Assembly (NCBI GenBank): GCA_033239005.1
Contig: BSQZ01000061.1
Location: 3,646,001-3,710,000 of the forward strand
Direction of reading: 5' to 3'
DNA: 64,000 nt
Source of the DNA: Lamellibrachia satsuma
Taxonomy: Eukaryota > Annelida > Polychaeta > Sabellida > Siboglinidae
Position numbers and translations under genes: made by a program. The notes under the pieces are model-generated. The model was not told the DNA's origin. It did no database searches and saw only the letters and a list, made by a program, of their open reading frames with translations. Shown here in pieces: positions 1 to 12,678 of the stretch. Numbering within the stretch: the stretch's first letter is position 1; each line of letters begins with the position of its first letter.

Positions 1-361
1 CAGATGTGTTGCTTTGACACAGAATTAATTTCCCATATACAAGTATAATTATGTATAATTCTATATATCGTGGCACTCAAAAAAAATTAAATGTGCTGTC
101 TTATTAACTTTTGTTTCGTCACAGTTATGCATGGAACAATTGCCAGTCGTATTCCGCGAAATGGGAACTGTAACGCAAAATTTGAGTCTGTTCAAAATTG
201 ACATACATGATGCACATTAAAATATAATAAATTGGTATAAATATTAATATCAGATTTCATGGGATCAATATACAGAGAAAGTTGTGTTAGTTAATCTATT
301 TGTTCACGTTATTCGATTGCAGTCAATCATTTTATATGTGTATTTTGTATATATATATAGG

Positions 362-410
<49 letters not shown>

Positions 411-433
411 TTATATATATTACGATGTTCCAG

Positions 434-540
434 ATGCTGATAAGATTCCGATTGTCAGTGTTGTCCTACAAGGTGGGCCAGATACCATTCGCACTGTTCA
501 CAGCACAATCATGGAAGGCATGCCCGTTGTCATCTTTGAG
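434..540 (+). CDS. TRPM exon 1 of window: end of MHR1/SLOG domain
   Basis: Acceptor ...gttccag at 431-433, donor gtttgt at 541. Starts with 2 nt completing a codon and ends in phase 0. Encodes DADKIPIVSVVLQGGPDTIR and then a segment ending MPVVIFE. This is the conserved TRPM N-terminal motif of a hydrophobic strand followed by a glycine pair and a 'DTI' helix, then PVV before the GSG loop supplied by the next exon. The 5' neighbour exon is outside the window. Confidence 0.85.
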
Positions 541-658
541 GTTTGTAGACATTATTTTCAATAATCTCTTAATATAAAATACTAGAATGGAATAACATAA
601 TTGTTGGTCAAGTTCTTACTTTGATTTGGTTGTTATCCAGAAAATCCAAATTATTTCA

Positions 659-732
<74 letters not shown>

Positions 733-1244
733 AAACTGCATATTTGGGCTATACCAAGTTTTCCTGAATAATGAGTATTTTCCAATTTAGGTTTTACCAT
801 ATGCTTTCAACACTCCATTAAACAATAAAAATTACGAGCGCACAGCCCAAATATACTTGGTTGATCTCTTAGGAGTTCAAATATTTGTCATACTCTTGAC
901 AAACACACCCATTCTCAGAATATTTAGTGTAAAAGTGGCATGCACATAGGGTCTGTGGTGTAGAAGTGAGAGGAACAGTCATTCCGTAGAACAGACGTGG
1001 TAGTGGCAATCAGTTTCACCTTTTGTTATGGAAGTAATGTGCAGATTCACTCAATACTGCAGAAGAGACATCCATATTCTGTTATGTGTCTCTGCTGTGT
1101 AAATTACCAGTATGTGTCAGTTGTAATTAACAACATATAATTGGTCACATCACTCATGTCATATTTAACATGTGATGTAAGACAGTTTTCGTAAGAAGAA
1201 CGATATTTCAAAGATTTAGGAATTGTTATTCATGTCTTGCTTAG

Positions 1245-1312
1245 GGATCTGGCGGTGCTGCAGAAATCCTTGCACATGCATATACGGAGAATGAAGAAAG
1301 ATCTGATGAATT
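1245..1312 (+). CDS. TRPM exon 2: GSG loop of MHR
   Basis: Acceptor cttag before 1245, donor gtaagt at 1313. Phase 0 in, 2 nt out. Encodes GSGGAAEILAHAYTENEERS then DEL. The GSGxAAxxLA motif directly continues exon 1 (PVVIFE-GSG) as in all TRPM N-terminal domains. Confidence 0.88.
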
Positions 1313-1314
1313 GT

Positions 1315-2215
1315 AAGTAAGATGTAGTGTAAGATGCCAAAGATAAGTGTAAGACACAAATGATAAGTGTAAGACCCCAAGGATAGAGTGACGTCAGTGG
1401 ACAGTAAGACACCACTGATGGAGTGACATCAATGGTGGAGAGTAAGACACAATGAGGGAGTGACATCAGTATGGAATGTAAGACACTGATGATGGAGTGA
1501 CATCAGTGTGGAGTGAAAGAGACCGATGAGGGAGTGACATCAGTGTGGAGTGAAAGAGACTGATGAGGGAGTGATATCAGTTTGGAGTGTAAGACACCGA
1601 AGATGGAGTGACATCAGTGTGGAGTGTAAAACACCAATGAGGTAGTGACATCAGTGTGGAGTGTAAGACACCAATGAGGGAGTGGCATCAATGTGGAGTG
1701 TAAGACACTGATGATGGAGTGGCATCAGCTAGTGTGGAGTGTAAGAAATCGATGATGGAGTGACATCAATGATGGCGAGTAAGACACTGATGATGGAGTG
1801 ACATGTGTAGAGTGTATGATACCAATGATGGGGTGTCATCAGTGAGGAGTGTAAGACATTGATGGTGGAGTGACATCAGTGGTGGAGTGTAAGACACTGA
1901 TGATGGAGTGACATCAATGATGGAGTGTTAGCCACCGATGAAGGTGTGACATCAGCGATGGAGAGTAAGACACCAATGATGAAGTGACACCAGTGATGGA
2001 ATGTAACACACCAGTGACAAAGTAGTGACACAACATCTCATGGTACATAAGTGATTGCAGTAGATAAATGTGTCGGGGAAAGTAGGACACAAATGACATA
2101 GTGGTGACACAAAGTGTCATGATACATCACTGACGGTGGTGAGTCAAGGTGTCAGGGAATGTATAACATCAGTGACAGGGTGGTTACACAACATATTAGA
2201 CTCAATATAAATAGG
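1315..2215 (+). repeat. Degenerate ~38-40 bp tandem array in TRPM intron
   Basis: About 20 diverged copies of a unit containing gatggagtgacatcagtg and gtgtaagacacc. It fills the intron directly after exon 2 and begins at the donor site itself (gtaagtaagatg...gtgtaagat), so the array may have grown from the donor region. No coding signal. Confidence 0.8.
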
Positions 2216-2230
2216 ACATGGTGATAGAAA

Positions 2231-2615
2231 ATGGACTGGAGTGTAATATTTGTGTTAGTAAGCAGATACTCTATTGGACTGGAGTGTAATATTTGTGTTA
2301 GTAAGCAGATACTCTATTGGACTGGAGTGTAATATTTGTGTTAGTAAGCAGATACTCTATTGGACTGGAGTGTAATATTTGTGTTAGTAAGCAGATACTC
2401 TATTGGACTGGAGTGTAATATTTGTGTTAGTAAGCAGATACTCTATTGGACTGGAGTGTAATATTTGTGTTAGTAAGCAGATACTCTATTGGACTGGAGT
2501 AATATTTGTGTTAGTAAGCAGATACTCTATTGGACTGGAGTGTAATATTTGTGTTAGTAAGCAGATACTCTATTGGACTGGAGTGTAATATTTGTGTTAG
2601 TAAGCAGATACTCTG
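2231..2615 (+). repeat. 43-bp minisatellite, about 9 nearly identical copies
   Basis: Unit contains ggactggagtgtaatatttg and gtgttagtaagcagatact. Successive copies start 43 bp apart (for example 2233 and 2276). One copy (near 2497) lacks two bases (ggagtaat instead of ggagtgtaat). The near-perfect identity implies recent expansion. The 61-residue open frame through it is an artefact. Confidence 0.92.
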
Positions 2616-3039
2616 TTGTAGTAGTTTACCTGCTCACTGAGTAATTATAATAATATTTAGTTCATGTATCTCCACCAAGATGACTAATGCCTGTGAATTG
2701 GTGTAGATGAACATTATGTGGCCAACACATACCAATATGTAGTTGTTATACCACCATGTTTCCTTGGACACGTTTGCGAACAAATACTGTGTGTATTTAT
2801 GTTGGAACCTAGTGATAATTATGCAATAAATTATATAAGTTTATATTTGAATAACAGCACTGAACTACCTCTGACCATGACATTTAATCTTTCCATACGA
2901 GTGATTAGTGTACCACTTAACAAGTTTGTATTGATGCTATGAGAAATACTAACGCTACAATATTTACTTTGCTGTTTGTTTTAGTGATATGATTTTAGGT
3001 TTTGCTTTTGGTGTCACACTACATTTTATCTTTGTTAAG
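2616..3039. other. Intron sequence, nothing recognised
   Basis: AT-rich intron between the 43-bp array and TRPM exon 3. No further gene, transposon motif or tandem repeat was seen. Confidence 0.5.
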
Positions 3040-3227
3040 GAAACTACAGGAAAGTCTGAAGCAGTTGATAAAGAAGGAATTTCCCCAGCTGAAAGACAAC
3101 ATTGAAGAGATGGTAACTTTGGTCATGGAATGTGTGGGAAAGTGTGACCTCATGACCGTGAAGCAGTTGGACTCATTTGATGAAGCCACACAGATGGACA
3201 TGGTCATTCTAAATGCTATTCTCCAAG
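3040..3227 (+). CDS. TRPM exon 3: helical segment after SLOG
   Basis: Acceptor gttaag before 3040, donor gtaaca at 3228. 1 nt in, 1 nt out. Encodes KLQESLKQLIKKEFPQLKDN followed by a helix-rich stretch ending VILNAILQ. It is the charged helix that follows the GSG loop in TRPM proteins, then the segment leading to the 'ILxALL' motif. A reverse-strand ORF over the same bases is a shadow. Confidence 0.82.
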
Positions 3228-3610
3228 GTAACATGGTTACGTGATTTTGTTATTATTACTTTCTATATAGCTAGTGATTTAATTATTTCTTGACATGTTT
3301 TAGGCGTGCTTATGCACATTTTCATAACACCATTTCACTATTTTGCATTTTAGTTTCTATACACGTTTGTCTTTGACTTTGCTGTAAATATTACTTCTTA
3401 CATGAGCTAAGCACAGTGATTTAGGAAGTGTTTATTCTTCCCCAAATCAACAAAACAATTCTTACATAAATGAAATTAATATCATACAGAGTGTTGTAAA
3501 TAAGAAAACTAATGCACTACAAAAACAAAAAATTTAGGATTACGATGTGTCTACAGGAACACCGGTATGTACATGAGGAATATATCTAATGCATTATCAG
3601 TCATTATCAG

Positions 3611-6600
3611 CAGTGTAAGTACGGGGCCTTGAAAGTCTTGAAAAGCCTTGAATTTCATTGGTCCTAATTCAAGGCCATGAAATCCTTGAATTTTGCCAAG
3701 TTGTTTTGGAAAGTCTTGAATTTTATTTTTGTCATTTAAAATTATTATTGATGCATTTTTGGTGCTGAGTAACAGCCGGCGGCAGGCGGCAGATGGCAAG
3801 TCTGAGCGACTACGTCTTTACTGGTGCATCAGAAAGCCAGCGTTTATAAAAACTTGTGTGTTTATTGGACAATCAGCATTTCCGCAAACTGCAACACGGG
3901 ACTGGTGCCGTTACCAGTATGTTATTTGCGTTTGTTGGTTGAGTGGAATGTGATTCATTTTCGAAAGATGGACAAGGCTAAATTTTGAGACAGTTGGCTT
4001 AAAAAACAGCCTATAGTACTTAGCTGGAGCATAACCCGAAGGATGTGTTCACTGCACATCGCAGGGCTTGTAAGCGTGTGTTCGACGTTAAGACGATGGG
4101 GGAATCGGCACTTCAGAGTCACAGCATCGGAAAGAAACACATCGCTAATATGAAGCGAAGTTTGAGGACTTCGATATCATCGTTCTTTGGGAATACTGGA
4201 CATCATTCAGGTATGTACTAAATGTGTTCATCTATAAATAAAAAATATTTCTGCAATTGATTAATTCATCAACTTGATCAAGCTGGTCGGTCAAACACCA
4301 TCATTGGCCATAAATTACTACACCTAATCTATAGGCTACAGTCTACACTGACTACATCATGCATACCACAGGGCAGCTTTCAGGATGGTGGACTGAGCTG
4401 CAAAGCTAACCGTGCTTGGTTATGACAATCTGTAATCTCTGTTATAGCTAAGCTAAACAAAATTGATGGAGACATAGTTAAGTTTCATTAATAGAAATAA
4501 ATTTTGTATTACTTGTATCTGCTTTTAACTCAATTTTACTTCCAATTATGCATTTAATTTACTGATTTAGGCCTTTTTTAGCTTAGTCTTGGACTTATTC
4601 ATTTTATTTGCAGCGTATAAAAATATTCTCAACATTAAAATCATACGTTTTTTATTTATATAAAACTTGACTGAACTAACTAAAAATAAAGTAGTAGTAA
4701 CCATGTGAATTTATATATTTCAATAAATATATATGGGCAGAGTTTAATTTAATTATATAATTTAAACCTACTCCAAGCATATTATGCATTTACAATAACA
4801 TATCTAAAACTTATATGCATTTTTCCACAGCATGATACACCATTCTACGGGAAGTTGATGGCCAAAGTATACGACGACCGCAATCATTTGCTGATTGACA
4901 TTGGCAGCTGTGGTCTTCATGTCGTCCATAGCGCATTCAAAGCAGGGTTTGAAGCCACCAGTTGGGATGTGAAGCCCTTTCTGTGGGCCCTTTACACAAT
5001 CTTCTATGAAACTCCAGCAAGACGTGAAGACTACACTGCAATCACCAGCTCTGTTGTCTTCCCACTCAAGTTTTATCTACACAGATGGGTGGAAAACGCA
5101 ACCGTTGCTGCTCGTGCCCTCATCTTCCTCCCTCATCTGAAAAAGTATGTCGACACCATTCAGCAGAATCTAAAGATGCATGCAGTTTCAACCAGCAAGT
5201 TGTCCACGATTGTGAAATCCGGCTGCACCGACGTGTTGATGCCTGCTCGGCTGATGTTTTTTCGAGTCTGTGGCACATCAGTTTGAGTCATTCCTGGTGC
5301 GATACCAGTCTGACAAGCCACTCATGCCATTTCTTGATGCCGACCTCAGCACTCTACTTCGTGGACTCTGGCGGCGCTTCCTCAAGAAGTTTGTCCTGGA
5401 TTCTGCATCAGCATCTTCTTGTCAAGGTCAATGTGTCTGATAGTGCTAGCCACGTCAGCAATGTCAAGATTGACACTGGTTTCTCTGCAACAAAGGCATT
5501 GAAGGAAGTTGCCACAACCAAGAAATGCAGCGATTTGACAGGAACGTGTTTCCGGAACGACTGCAAGAAGGCACTGGTCGCTGTCACAGACAAGTTGCTA
5601 GTGAAGTCGCCACTCAAGTATGTGATAACCTGAAATCTGGCCTGTCTGAATCCACAAATGATGGCCAGCAGCTCCCATGGATGTTTCGCCACGTCCTGCA
5701 CATGCTTGCTGACCTGCATCAAGTGAACGAGGCCGACTGCGTCTTAATCGGACGGCAGTTTGCTGCATTCATGGATCAGGTCTTCACGCCATATAACAGT
5801 GCATTTAAGGAGTTTTTCCCCGACAATGACAGACTGGACACATTCCTATCCATCCGAATGAAAGGATCCGATCACTTCAGGAAACTGTGGCCTGTCACCA
5901 AGAAGCTGGTGATTCTATCACGCGGACAGGCCACAGTTGAGCGAGGATTTTCCATCAACAGCCAGCATGTTGTGCAAAAATTTACGACAGGCATCAGTGG
6001 CATCACAACAAGTTGCCTATGATGCAATCGCGACAGCTGGAGGGTTGTGTGATGTGCCTATCACCAAGTCAATGCTGTCGTATGCACAATGGGTGAGACA
6101 GCGCTACATGGCATACCTGGAAGCTGAGAAACAGAAGCAGACATCAACTCAGACAGCAACGCCAAGCAAAAACTGAACGTGATAAACGAGAGGCCAAGAA
6201 GCGACGACTGGACAATGACATTGCTGCCCTGATGAAATTGTCTGACAAACTGGCAGACAGTGCAGAGGCTATGGGCGACTTGACGCAGCTACCAAGTGCC
6301 AGGCACTGAAAGACCTTTGAATGCTCACACAGATATAAACGTAAAATGCCAAACAGTGAATGAACTCAAAATGTAGACACAATGTAAATGCAAAGTATGA
6401 ACTTTAATCAGTAAATGTGGACAGTCAGTGGATGTGATGACACTCAGACAGATGTGAATGTCAAATTGTGAATGAACTCTAAATGTGGCCATGGTGTGAA
6501 CAGTCACAAAGCAGTGAAATAACTGATGTGAATGTCGATTATTAAAGATAACAGCCATTGAAAACAGTCTTGAATTTTTTTGTTAATAGCCTTGAAAAGT

Positions 6601-6646
6601 CTTGAATAGCCTTGAATTTCATATCTTAAAAAGTGCACGGACCCTG
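3611..6646 (+). mobile_element. hAT DNA transposon, decayed (ZNF862-like group)
   Basis: Ends are CAGTGTAAGTACGGGGCC at the left and, on the other strand, CAGGGTCCGTGCAC at the right. Both match the CAG(T/G)G ends of hAT elements. Both subterminal regions are packed with cttgaaaagyyttgaat motifs (3627-3725 and 6560-6625), typical of this hAT group. I see no convincing 8-bp target duplication (attatcag versus catgatgc). The element sits in the intron between TRPM exons 3 and 4 in the sense orientation and carries a broken transposase, listed separately. Confidence 0.82.
3965..6309 (+). pseudogene. hAT transposase remnant, BED-like zinc finger plus C-terminal half
   Basis: First exon (about 3965-4211, donor gtatgt) encodes a WLKK...MGESALQSHSIGKKH segment like the BED/TTF-type finger of ZNF862-like hAT proteins, with a frameshift near its start and the first expected finger cysteine apparently lost (CGC in an RRAC context). 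The second exon starts at 4831 after ttttccacag. Its pieces lie in different frames: SCGLHVVHSAFKAGFEATSW and HRWVENATVAARA (4855-5280), SDKPLMPFL (about 5310-5430), then VDRGF-like ERGFSIN in the hAT dimerisation region (5525-6000), and a basic tail to 6309. At least three frameshifts separate these. The N-terminal half of the catalytic domain, which should lie between the two exons, is not visible in 4212-4830. It cannot encode an active transposase. Confidence 0.8.
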
Positions 6647-7319
6647 CATGATGCTATGTTGGAGGACATGCTGCAACTAGTAATCCCTCTGCGACCAAAC
6701 TATCCAGCACTACTGAAACTATGTAACCCTAATCAATTAAGAATTTTATTCATAGACTAGTTTTTGAATAAGATCCAAAAGAAGCATCTCCAACTAGGTG
6801 GTTACTGCTATTGCTACAAAGAAGGGTCAGTTTCAAAATTCATCGTATTGATACCCACTACTGACAATAAACATGGAAGACGAAGAAAATTACAACAAAC
6901 TGAATCGAAAAGGTGGTGAAGTGGCTGATCTTCCATCTCTAATGAACAATGAACTTGTTATGGAAAAGGTTCATCAGTGCTCTGCTGGCTACAGAGTACC
7001 TGTAATAATGATGAGGCTTTCTAAATACAAATCATACTAAATATAGTATGAATGTGAATTTGGTGTTCAATTCAATATTATGTTATTAGAAATATGAAAT
7101 AAATTATTTCAAAACATTATTTTATGTGTGATGTTGGTGGCTAATATGTAATGTACACATATAAGAATGCTTTCACCACTGAATTCAGTATGGGTTTCCA
7201 TTGAATTCACATCCTGCGGTGTATTCCACACGGTCTAAGCTGCTTCACTTGTAACAACAAACGTAATTGTGATACTGTGAAGTCTTAGTTGTAGAAACAT
7301 TTTTGTACCTCTCTTTTAG
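6647..7319. other. Intron sequence, nothing recognised
   Basis: Intron remainder between the hAT element and TRPM exon 4. Short stop-ridden coding-like stretches (about 6660-7015) match nothing I know. Confidence 0.45.
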
Positions 7320-7432
7320 TCAAGACATCAGAACAAGAAGAAAGTGGTTTTGAAAAGAAGCAGATGAAACTTGCACTGATGTTGAACTGCATCAACATTG
7401 CAGAGGAGTTGATTGAAAACACAAAGTTGGAA
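7320..7432 (+). CDS. TRPM exon 4: MHR helix repeat
   Basis: Acceptor tcttttag before 7320, donor gtgagt at 7433. 2 nt in, phase 0 out. Encodes KTSEQEESGFEKKQMKLALM then LNCINIAEELIENTKLE, matching the TRPM motif 'QLxLALxWNRxDIAxxEI' of paired helices in the MHR3 region. Confidence 0.85.
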
Positions 7433-7639
7433 GTGAGTGAATTGATATGTTGCAGTCCAATGTTCTTTTTAAATCTGCAACCAAGGACATAAAAAATGTG
7501 CCTCTTATGTAGCACTCCAATTTGCAACACGACACTACCATCAGATGCAGATCAGCAGCTTAAAGGTTGTGGGTAAGTGCGTATGGTGTCAGTAGATGAG
7601 ATGTGTAACCTGGTGCAAGGCTATGCAATGCGGAAAAGG

Positions 7640-8235
7640 CAAGGACCAGAAGTTTCTACAATACCCACCAGCAAACGGGAAGTTGGTGTAACTCCGTCAG
7701 CACTGGAGTTATACGCTGGTGCTTTCGCTGTCTCACAATCATTCTGGCTGCCGAATTCTGCACCATGTGTAGATGAGTTAGTAGTGCCCCAGTGATCTCG
7801 TACAACACTGCATCGCTGTAATCAAATCGCGATGTCACTAGGGCATGGACTATAATGTCTTGCATGCATCAGTGGGAGACAGTGTCTGATCTTTCAGATG
7901 TTGTACAGTTGGAAGTAAGCTGACTGGCACGTGCGTGCCACATGTGACAACATTGTTAAGCCACAGTCAGTGGTAATCCTGTTGTTCTGGCTGGTCGATG
8001 ATGGGGCAACTTTTCCTCTGCATGAAATGCCTCGCAAATGTTTGTGGTTTGGTAATGTGATAACAACAGCCTCAGTCGTGTTGTTTAGCAGGCGATTGTG
8101 GTGAGTCATCCACTGCCTCACTTCTTCGATGCATTGTTTGATGCGATAAACTGCATCTGAAACATCTCCATCCTGCGTTCTAGTGAGTGTCATCTGCATA
8201 TAGACAGCATTCCAGGTTATGCTTCCTGAAGATAT
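7640..8235 (-). mobile_element. L2/Jockey-like LINE fragment (reverse transcriptase 3' part)
   Basis: Minus strand, order 8235 to 7640. Two frames give the post-palm region: CIEEVRQWMTHHNRLLNN (WMxxNxLxLN motif) and then ALVTSRFDYSDAVLYEI with VQNSAARMIV and HQRITPVLTELHQLPV. These are the signatures of the RT C-terminus in L2-type LINEs. Stops and frameshifts are present, and the catalytic palm and 3' end are missing. A relic inside the TRPM intron. Confidence 0.8.
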
Positions 8236-8269
8236 CATATCAAATATATTTGGTAGTAAACACTATTTA

Positions 8270-10890
8270 AACCAGAAGCACAGGGGGGTTACTTAGAGAT
8301 GCCTCAGGACAAGAGGCCACTAGTACAGATAAACCAATAACAGAATGTCCGAAAAACATGTCTGAAGCAGGTTATAAATGTGTTTGTTTAAATGCTAGGA
8401 GTATAGTAAATAAGAAAAACGAATAAAACATTATGGTAGAAGATATTGACCCTCACATAATTGGTGTAACCGAATAATGGGGCAACACAGACATTACAGA
8501 TGCTGAATTAGGATTGACAGGATACGTAATGTTTAGGAGAGATCGAATAGGAAGAAGGGGAGGGGGAGTTATTTTATATGTTAAAGAATCTATTCAGGCT
8601 TATGAAATGAAAGTTAGAAAGCGAAGCAGATTACGATGAAGCTGTTTGATGCAAAATAGTTTCAGGAAATAAAAAATTAACTATTGGATTAGTTTACCGA
8701 AGCCCAAACAAAAACGAAGAGGATAACACAAAAATACAAAATGCTATAAAGGAAGTTAGTAAATGGGAATGTATCATAATGGGAGATTTTAACCATGGAG
8801 ATATACAATGGAAATCTCTACTAGAGAGTACGGTGGTGAGGACCAACAATTTCTATTTTCAATTCAGGAGAGCTTCCTTACTCAGCACGTGCTAGAACCA
8901 ACCAGGGGAGAAAATGTATTAGATATAGTTTTATCATCACAAAAAGAATTATTGGACAATGTAAAAAAAAAAGTAAAAATGCATGAACCATTGTGTAACA
9001 GCGACCACAATCAAATACATTTTGACATCAATGTAAAGTCAGAAAGTAAAAATAAAAAACCGTATAGGAGAAACTTCCACAAAGTTAACTATAAAGATTG
9101 GAGAAAATACTTAGCAAAGCTAGATTGGAATAGTATGCTGATGAATAAGACCGCAATTGAATGTTGGAATATTCTAAAATATGAAATTGAGAGTATCATT
9201 GATAAATTTGTTCCCTTGATAAAACAAGGAAAACGATCTAGAAAGAAATACTTGTCAAAAGAAGTTATTACAAAAATAGAGTTTAAGCAAACTATGTGGA
9301 GGGTTTATAGGCATACCAGAAACGATGAAGACTATGCAAATTACAAAGAGGCACTTAACCTAGCTACAACTGAAATTACAAAATCTAAAAGAACTTTTGA
9401 AAAAAAATTGGCAGGTAATATAAAAAAAAATGACCACAAGAGTTTCTATGCTTATGTAAGGAGTAAACAGAAAGTCCGAGATAAGGTCGGACCACTGGAA
9501 AACAACAGGGGAAACATAATTTCAGACGGGTTTCAAATGGCAGAGGTCCTGAATGAGTATTTCAGCTCAGTTTTTACCACAAAAGATATCAACTCTCTTC
9601 CAGTTCCATTTACTAAATTTGAAGGCAATGCATCAGAACATTTAGGGCAGTTATTTGTAACTCCTGAAATGATAGCAAAGGAAATTAAGAATATGAAAGA
9701 TAATAAATCACCTGGAGGAAATTGTTGAGCAAATGCAAAATTGTTTAACTTGTCACTAGAAGAAGGAATGGTTCCTTCAGAAAGAGGCAAACATTACGTC
9801 ACTATTTAAGAAGGGATCGAGGAACAAGCCAGACAATTACAGACCAGTGAGTTTAACATCAGTTGTATGTAAATTACTCGAAACATTAATTAGAGACCAC
9901 ATGGTGGTACTCCTTGTAAAACATAAATTAATAAATACATCTCAACATGGGTTCCTAACAGCAAGGTCATGTCTAACTAATCTCTTATGTTTTTTTTAAG
10001 AAATTACAAAGTGGGTAGATGACGGGTCACCAGTGGATGTTGTCTACTTAGATTTTCAGAAAGCTTTCTATAAAGTGCCACATCAAAGGTTGTTACTTAA
10101 ACTAAAAGCCCATGGCATAGGTAATGACGTAATCAACTGGATAGAAAAGTGGCTTACACACAGAAAACAGAGAGTAATAGTAGATGGTGAGATTTCAACA
10201 TTTAGTGCTGACATGAAAGTTTCAGAGTGGCATTGCTGCTTCGAAAGGAAATCAAATTCTAGGGCTAATTATGAGTACTATCATGTATAAGGAGAAACAG
10301 CTAATTGTACCCCTGTACAAAGCAATAATTAGACCACATTTGGAATATTGTATTCAAGCATGGAGACCATATCATAAAAAGGACATAGACAAGCAAGAAA
10401 GAATACAACGAAAAGCAAGTAAAATAATTCTAAAATTGAGAGACCTTAGTTACGAAAGTCGCTTATTACAGTGTGGTTTGACAACGCTAGAGACCAGGAG
10501 ACTAAGAGGAGACCCAATAGAAGTGTTTAAAATAGTGAATGGTTATGAGGATGTTGACAGAAATATATTCTTCAAATTTAAAGAAGGCAGTAGAACCAGA
10601 GGACATAAAGCAGCATTAGTTAAGGAGCAGTGTAGGTTGGACATGAGAAAATACTCTTTCTCACATAGGGTGATAAATGAATAGAACAAACTGCCAAATG
10701 ATTGTGTTAATGCTAGTAGTGTGAATATGTTTAAAAATAGAATTGACAGATATTTGATAAGGGCGGGCTACACATAGATGAGAAAATTGTTGGACTCTCG
10801 ATAAGCCAATGGCTTCCTTGCGCACTTGCCATCAGGAACTTGTGGTTTGAGATGGCAACCTTGTTAAACCTTGTTTAAAAAAGATAGCTC
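8270..10890 (+). mobile_element. CR1-like LINE family 1, copy A (decayed, palm deleted)
   Basis: Sense-strand relic. Endonuclease pieces: NARSIVNKKN and IDPHIIGVTE near 8385-8480, RSPNKNEEDN near 8700, GDFNHGDIQWKS near 8780, then [10 protein letters not shown] near 9000. An open stretch (8808-9728) runs to ITPEM-like KNMKDNKSPGG. RT pieces: NYRPVSLTSVVCKLLETLI near 9840 and DFQKAFYKVPHQRLLLKLKA near 10050. At about 10203 the sequence jumps from 'VDGEIST' to 'SADMKVSE', losing roughly 345 bp that include the PQG and FADD motifs present in copy D. The RT C-terminus follows (10271-10750), then a 3' UTR ending in two ccttgttaaa-type units. Ends in TRPM intron 4. Confidence 0.88.
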
Positions 10891-11779
10891 CCAAAGACAA
10901 AGTGAGAACAGAATTGGGGCCAACACATACCCTTATTGGATGCCAGATTCACTCGGTGTTCTCTCGGAGTTGTGGTCACCAGTGCATACTAATTGAGTCC
11001 TGTTTGACTCCAGCCATTAAAGAACATTGGATGCATTTCGTTCACATATATTGTCCCAGCATACATAATGTATGTGGTCATATCTTATGAAAAAGGGAGC
11101 ATGGTCGGAAATGCCTACAAATGTTCCAGTTCCCATCCATCTGGGAACGGGTGAACTTGAGAAGATTCTGGACCATCTGTATGTAATTCCACCAGAACAT
11201 TAAAATTACATTGTGCTTGAACCTCATGAATTCTTCTATCACACCTCGGAACTCGTCTGTTTATAAATGTGTGATTAGTTTCTCCATCTCCTCTTGACCT
11301 GTTTGATTTTTCTTTGTACTGTTCCACAGAACCAAAAGGGCTGAGCAATTTATTTTCAACCCAAGCAAAATAAACTGAAACTGGAAAAAACTGAAAGGTG
11401 GATTGCCGTGATACGTTGGAAATTCAGCATATCGTTATTAAATCATTTTACACAGACTTGATGACACTGATTATGAGACACAGCATGTCTGGACTTTATA
11501 CACTAATGGTAAACAATTTTAAGAAGAATTTACATAGATTACCTGGCAAAAGATTTTTTTCCACATGTGACTCAATTTCAGCATGGTTCTTGACAGTAAA
11601 TACACAAAATTGGATTCAGCACCCTCAAATTATGTTACAAAAGTTGTCTGTCAGCTGTTTCCAACGTACCACAACAATAGTATTTAGTTGTCTTTTCAAC
11701 AGTCTGCTTTGCAATTGAAAAATTACTGTACTGACTCATTCACTTCTCTCAGATGATTTTATTGGATGTTTTCCATTAG
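10891..11779. other. Intron sequence, nothing recognised
   Basis: TRPM intron between LINE copy A and exon 5. Small ORFs on both strands match no family I know, and no tandem repeat is seen. Confidence 0.45.
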
Positions 11780-11917
11780 AAAGAGAACATGGAGGAGCTC
11801 ACTGAGATGGCCATACTTGACAACAGATTTGAATTTGTCAGACTCTTCTTGTACAGTGGCATCATCGATTTGCAGATGTTTCTCACAGAAAAAAGGCTCC
11901 TGATGTTTTTCAAGAAA
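11780..11917 (+). CDS. TRPM exon 5: MHR ankyrin-like helices
   Basis: Acceptor ttccattag before 11780, donor gtaagt at 11918. Phase 0 at both ends. Encodes AILDNRFEFVRLFLYSGIID then LQMFLTEKRLLMFF. This is the strongly conserved TRPM motif 'ALxxDRxxFVRLLLxxGVxLxxFLTxxRLxxLY'. Confidence 0.92.
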
Positions 11918-12013
11918 GTAAGTGTGGCTCAGTAGCACACTGATAGTGCTCTACATACACATGTACCTTATATGTGTATACATAATATATGTATATGAAC
12001 ATTATGCATTCTT

Positions 12014-12560
12014 ATAGTAGGACAGTTCACTGGTGGGGCTAGGATCCAAAACAGCACTTTCAATTATCATAGTAGGACAGTTCACTGGTGGGGCTAGGAT
12101 CCAAAAGAGCACTTTCAATTATCATAGTAGGACAGTTCACTGATTGGGCTAGGATCCAAAAGAGCACTTTCAATTATCATAGTAGGACAGTCCACTGATG
12201 GGGCTAGGATCCAAAAGAGCACTTTCAATTCTCATAGTAGGACAGTTCGCTGATGGGGCTAGGATCCAAAAGAGCACTTTCAATTATCATAGTAGGACAG
12301 TTCACTGATGGGGCTAGGATCCAAAAGAGCACTTTCAATTCTCATAGTAGGACAGTTCGCTGATGGGGATAGGATCCAAAAGAGCACTTTCAATTATTAT
12401 AGTAGGACAGTTCACTGATGGGGGCTATGATCCAAAAGAGCACTTTCAATTCTTATAGTAGGACAGTTCACTGATGGGGGCTATGATCCAAAAGAGCACT
12501 TTCAATTCTTATAGTAGGACAGTTCACTGATGGGGCTATGATCCAAAATGGCACTTCTGG
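12014..12560 (+). repeat. 55-bp minisatellite, about 10 copies
   Basis: Unit includes atagtaggacagttcactga, tggggctaggatccaaaaga and gcactttcaatt. Copies begin 55 bp apart (12016, 12071, ...). The last copies share a tatgatcc variant, so the array shows higher-order homogenisation. Intronic. Confidence 0.92.
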
Positions 12561-12642
12561 TGATTAAGGTTATATACAAATTGTAATAACTTGTGGATCA
12601 TTCTGTTAACCTTCACAAACATATACACTGTGCTTGCAAACA

Positions 12643-12678
<36 letters not shown>

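Noticed and set aside
3551..3953. Small ORFs on both strands at the left end of the hAT element
   Set aside because: They overlap the cttgaaaag subterminal repeats and have no family resemblance.
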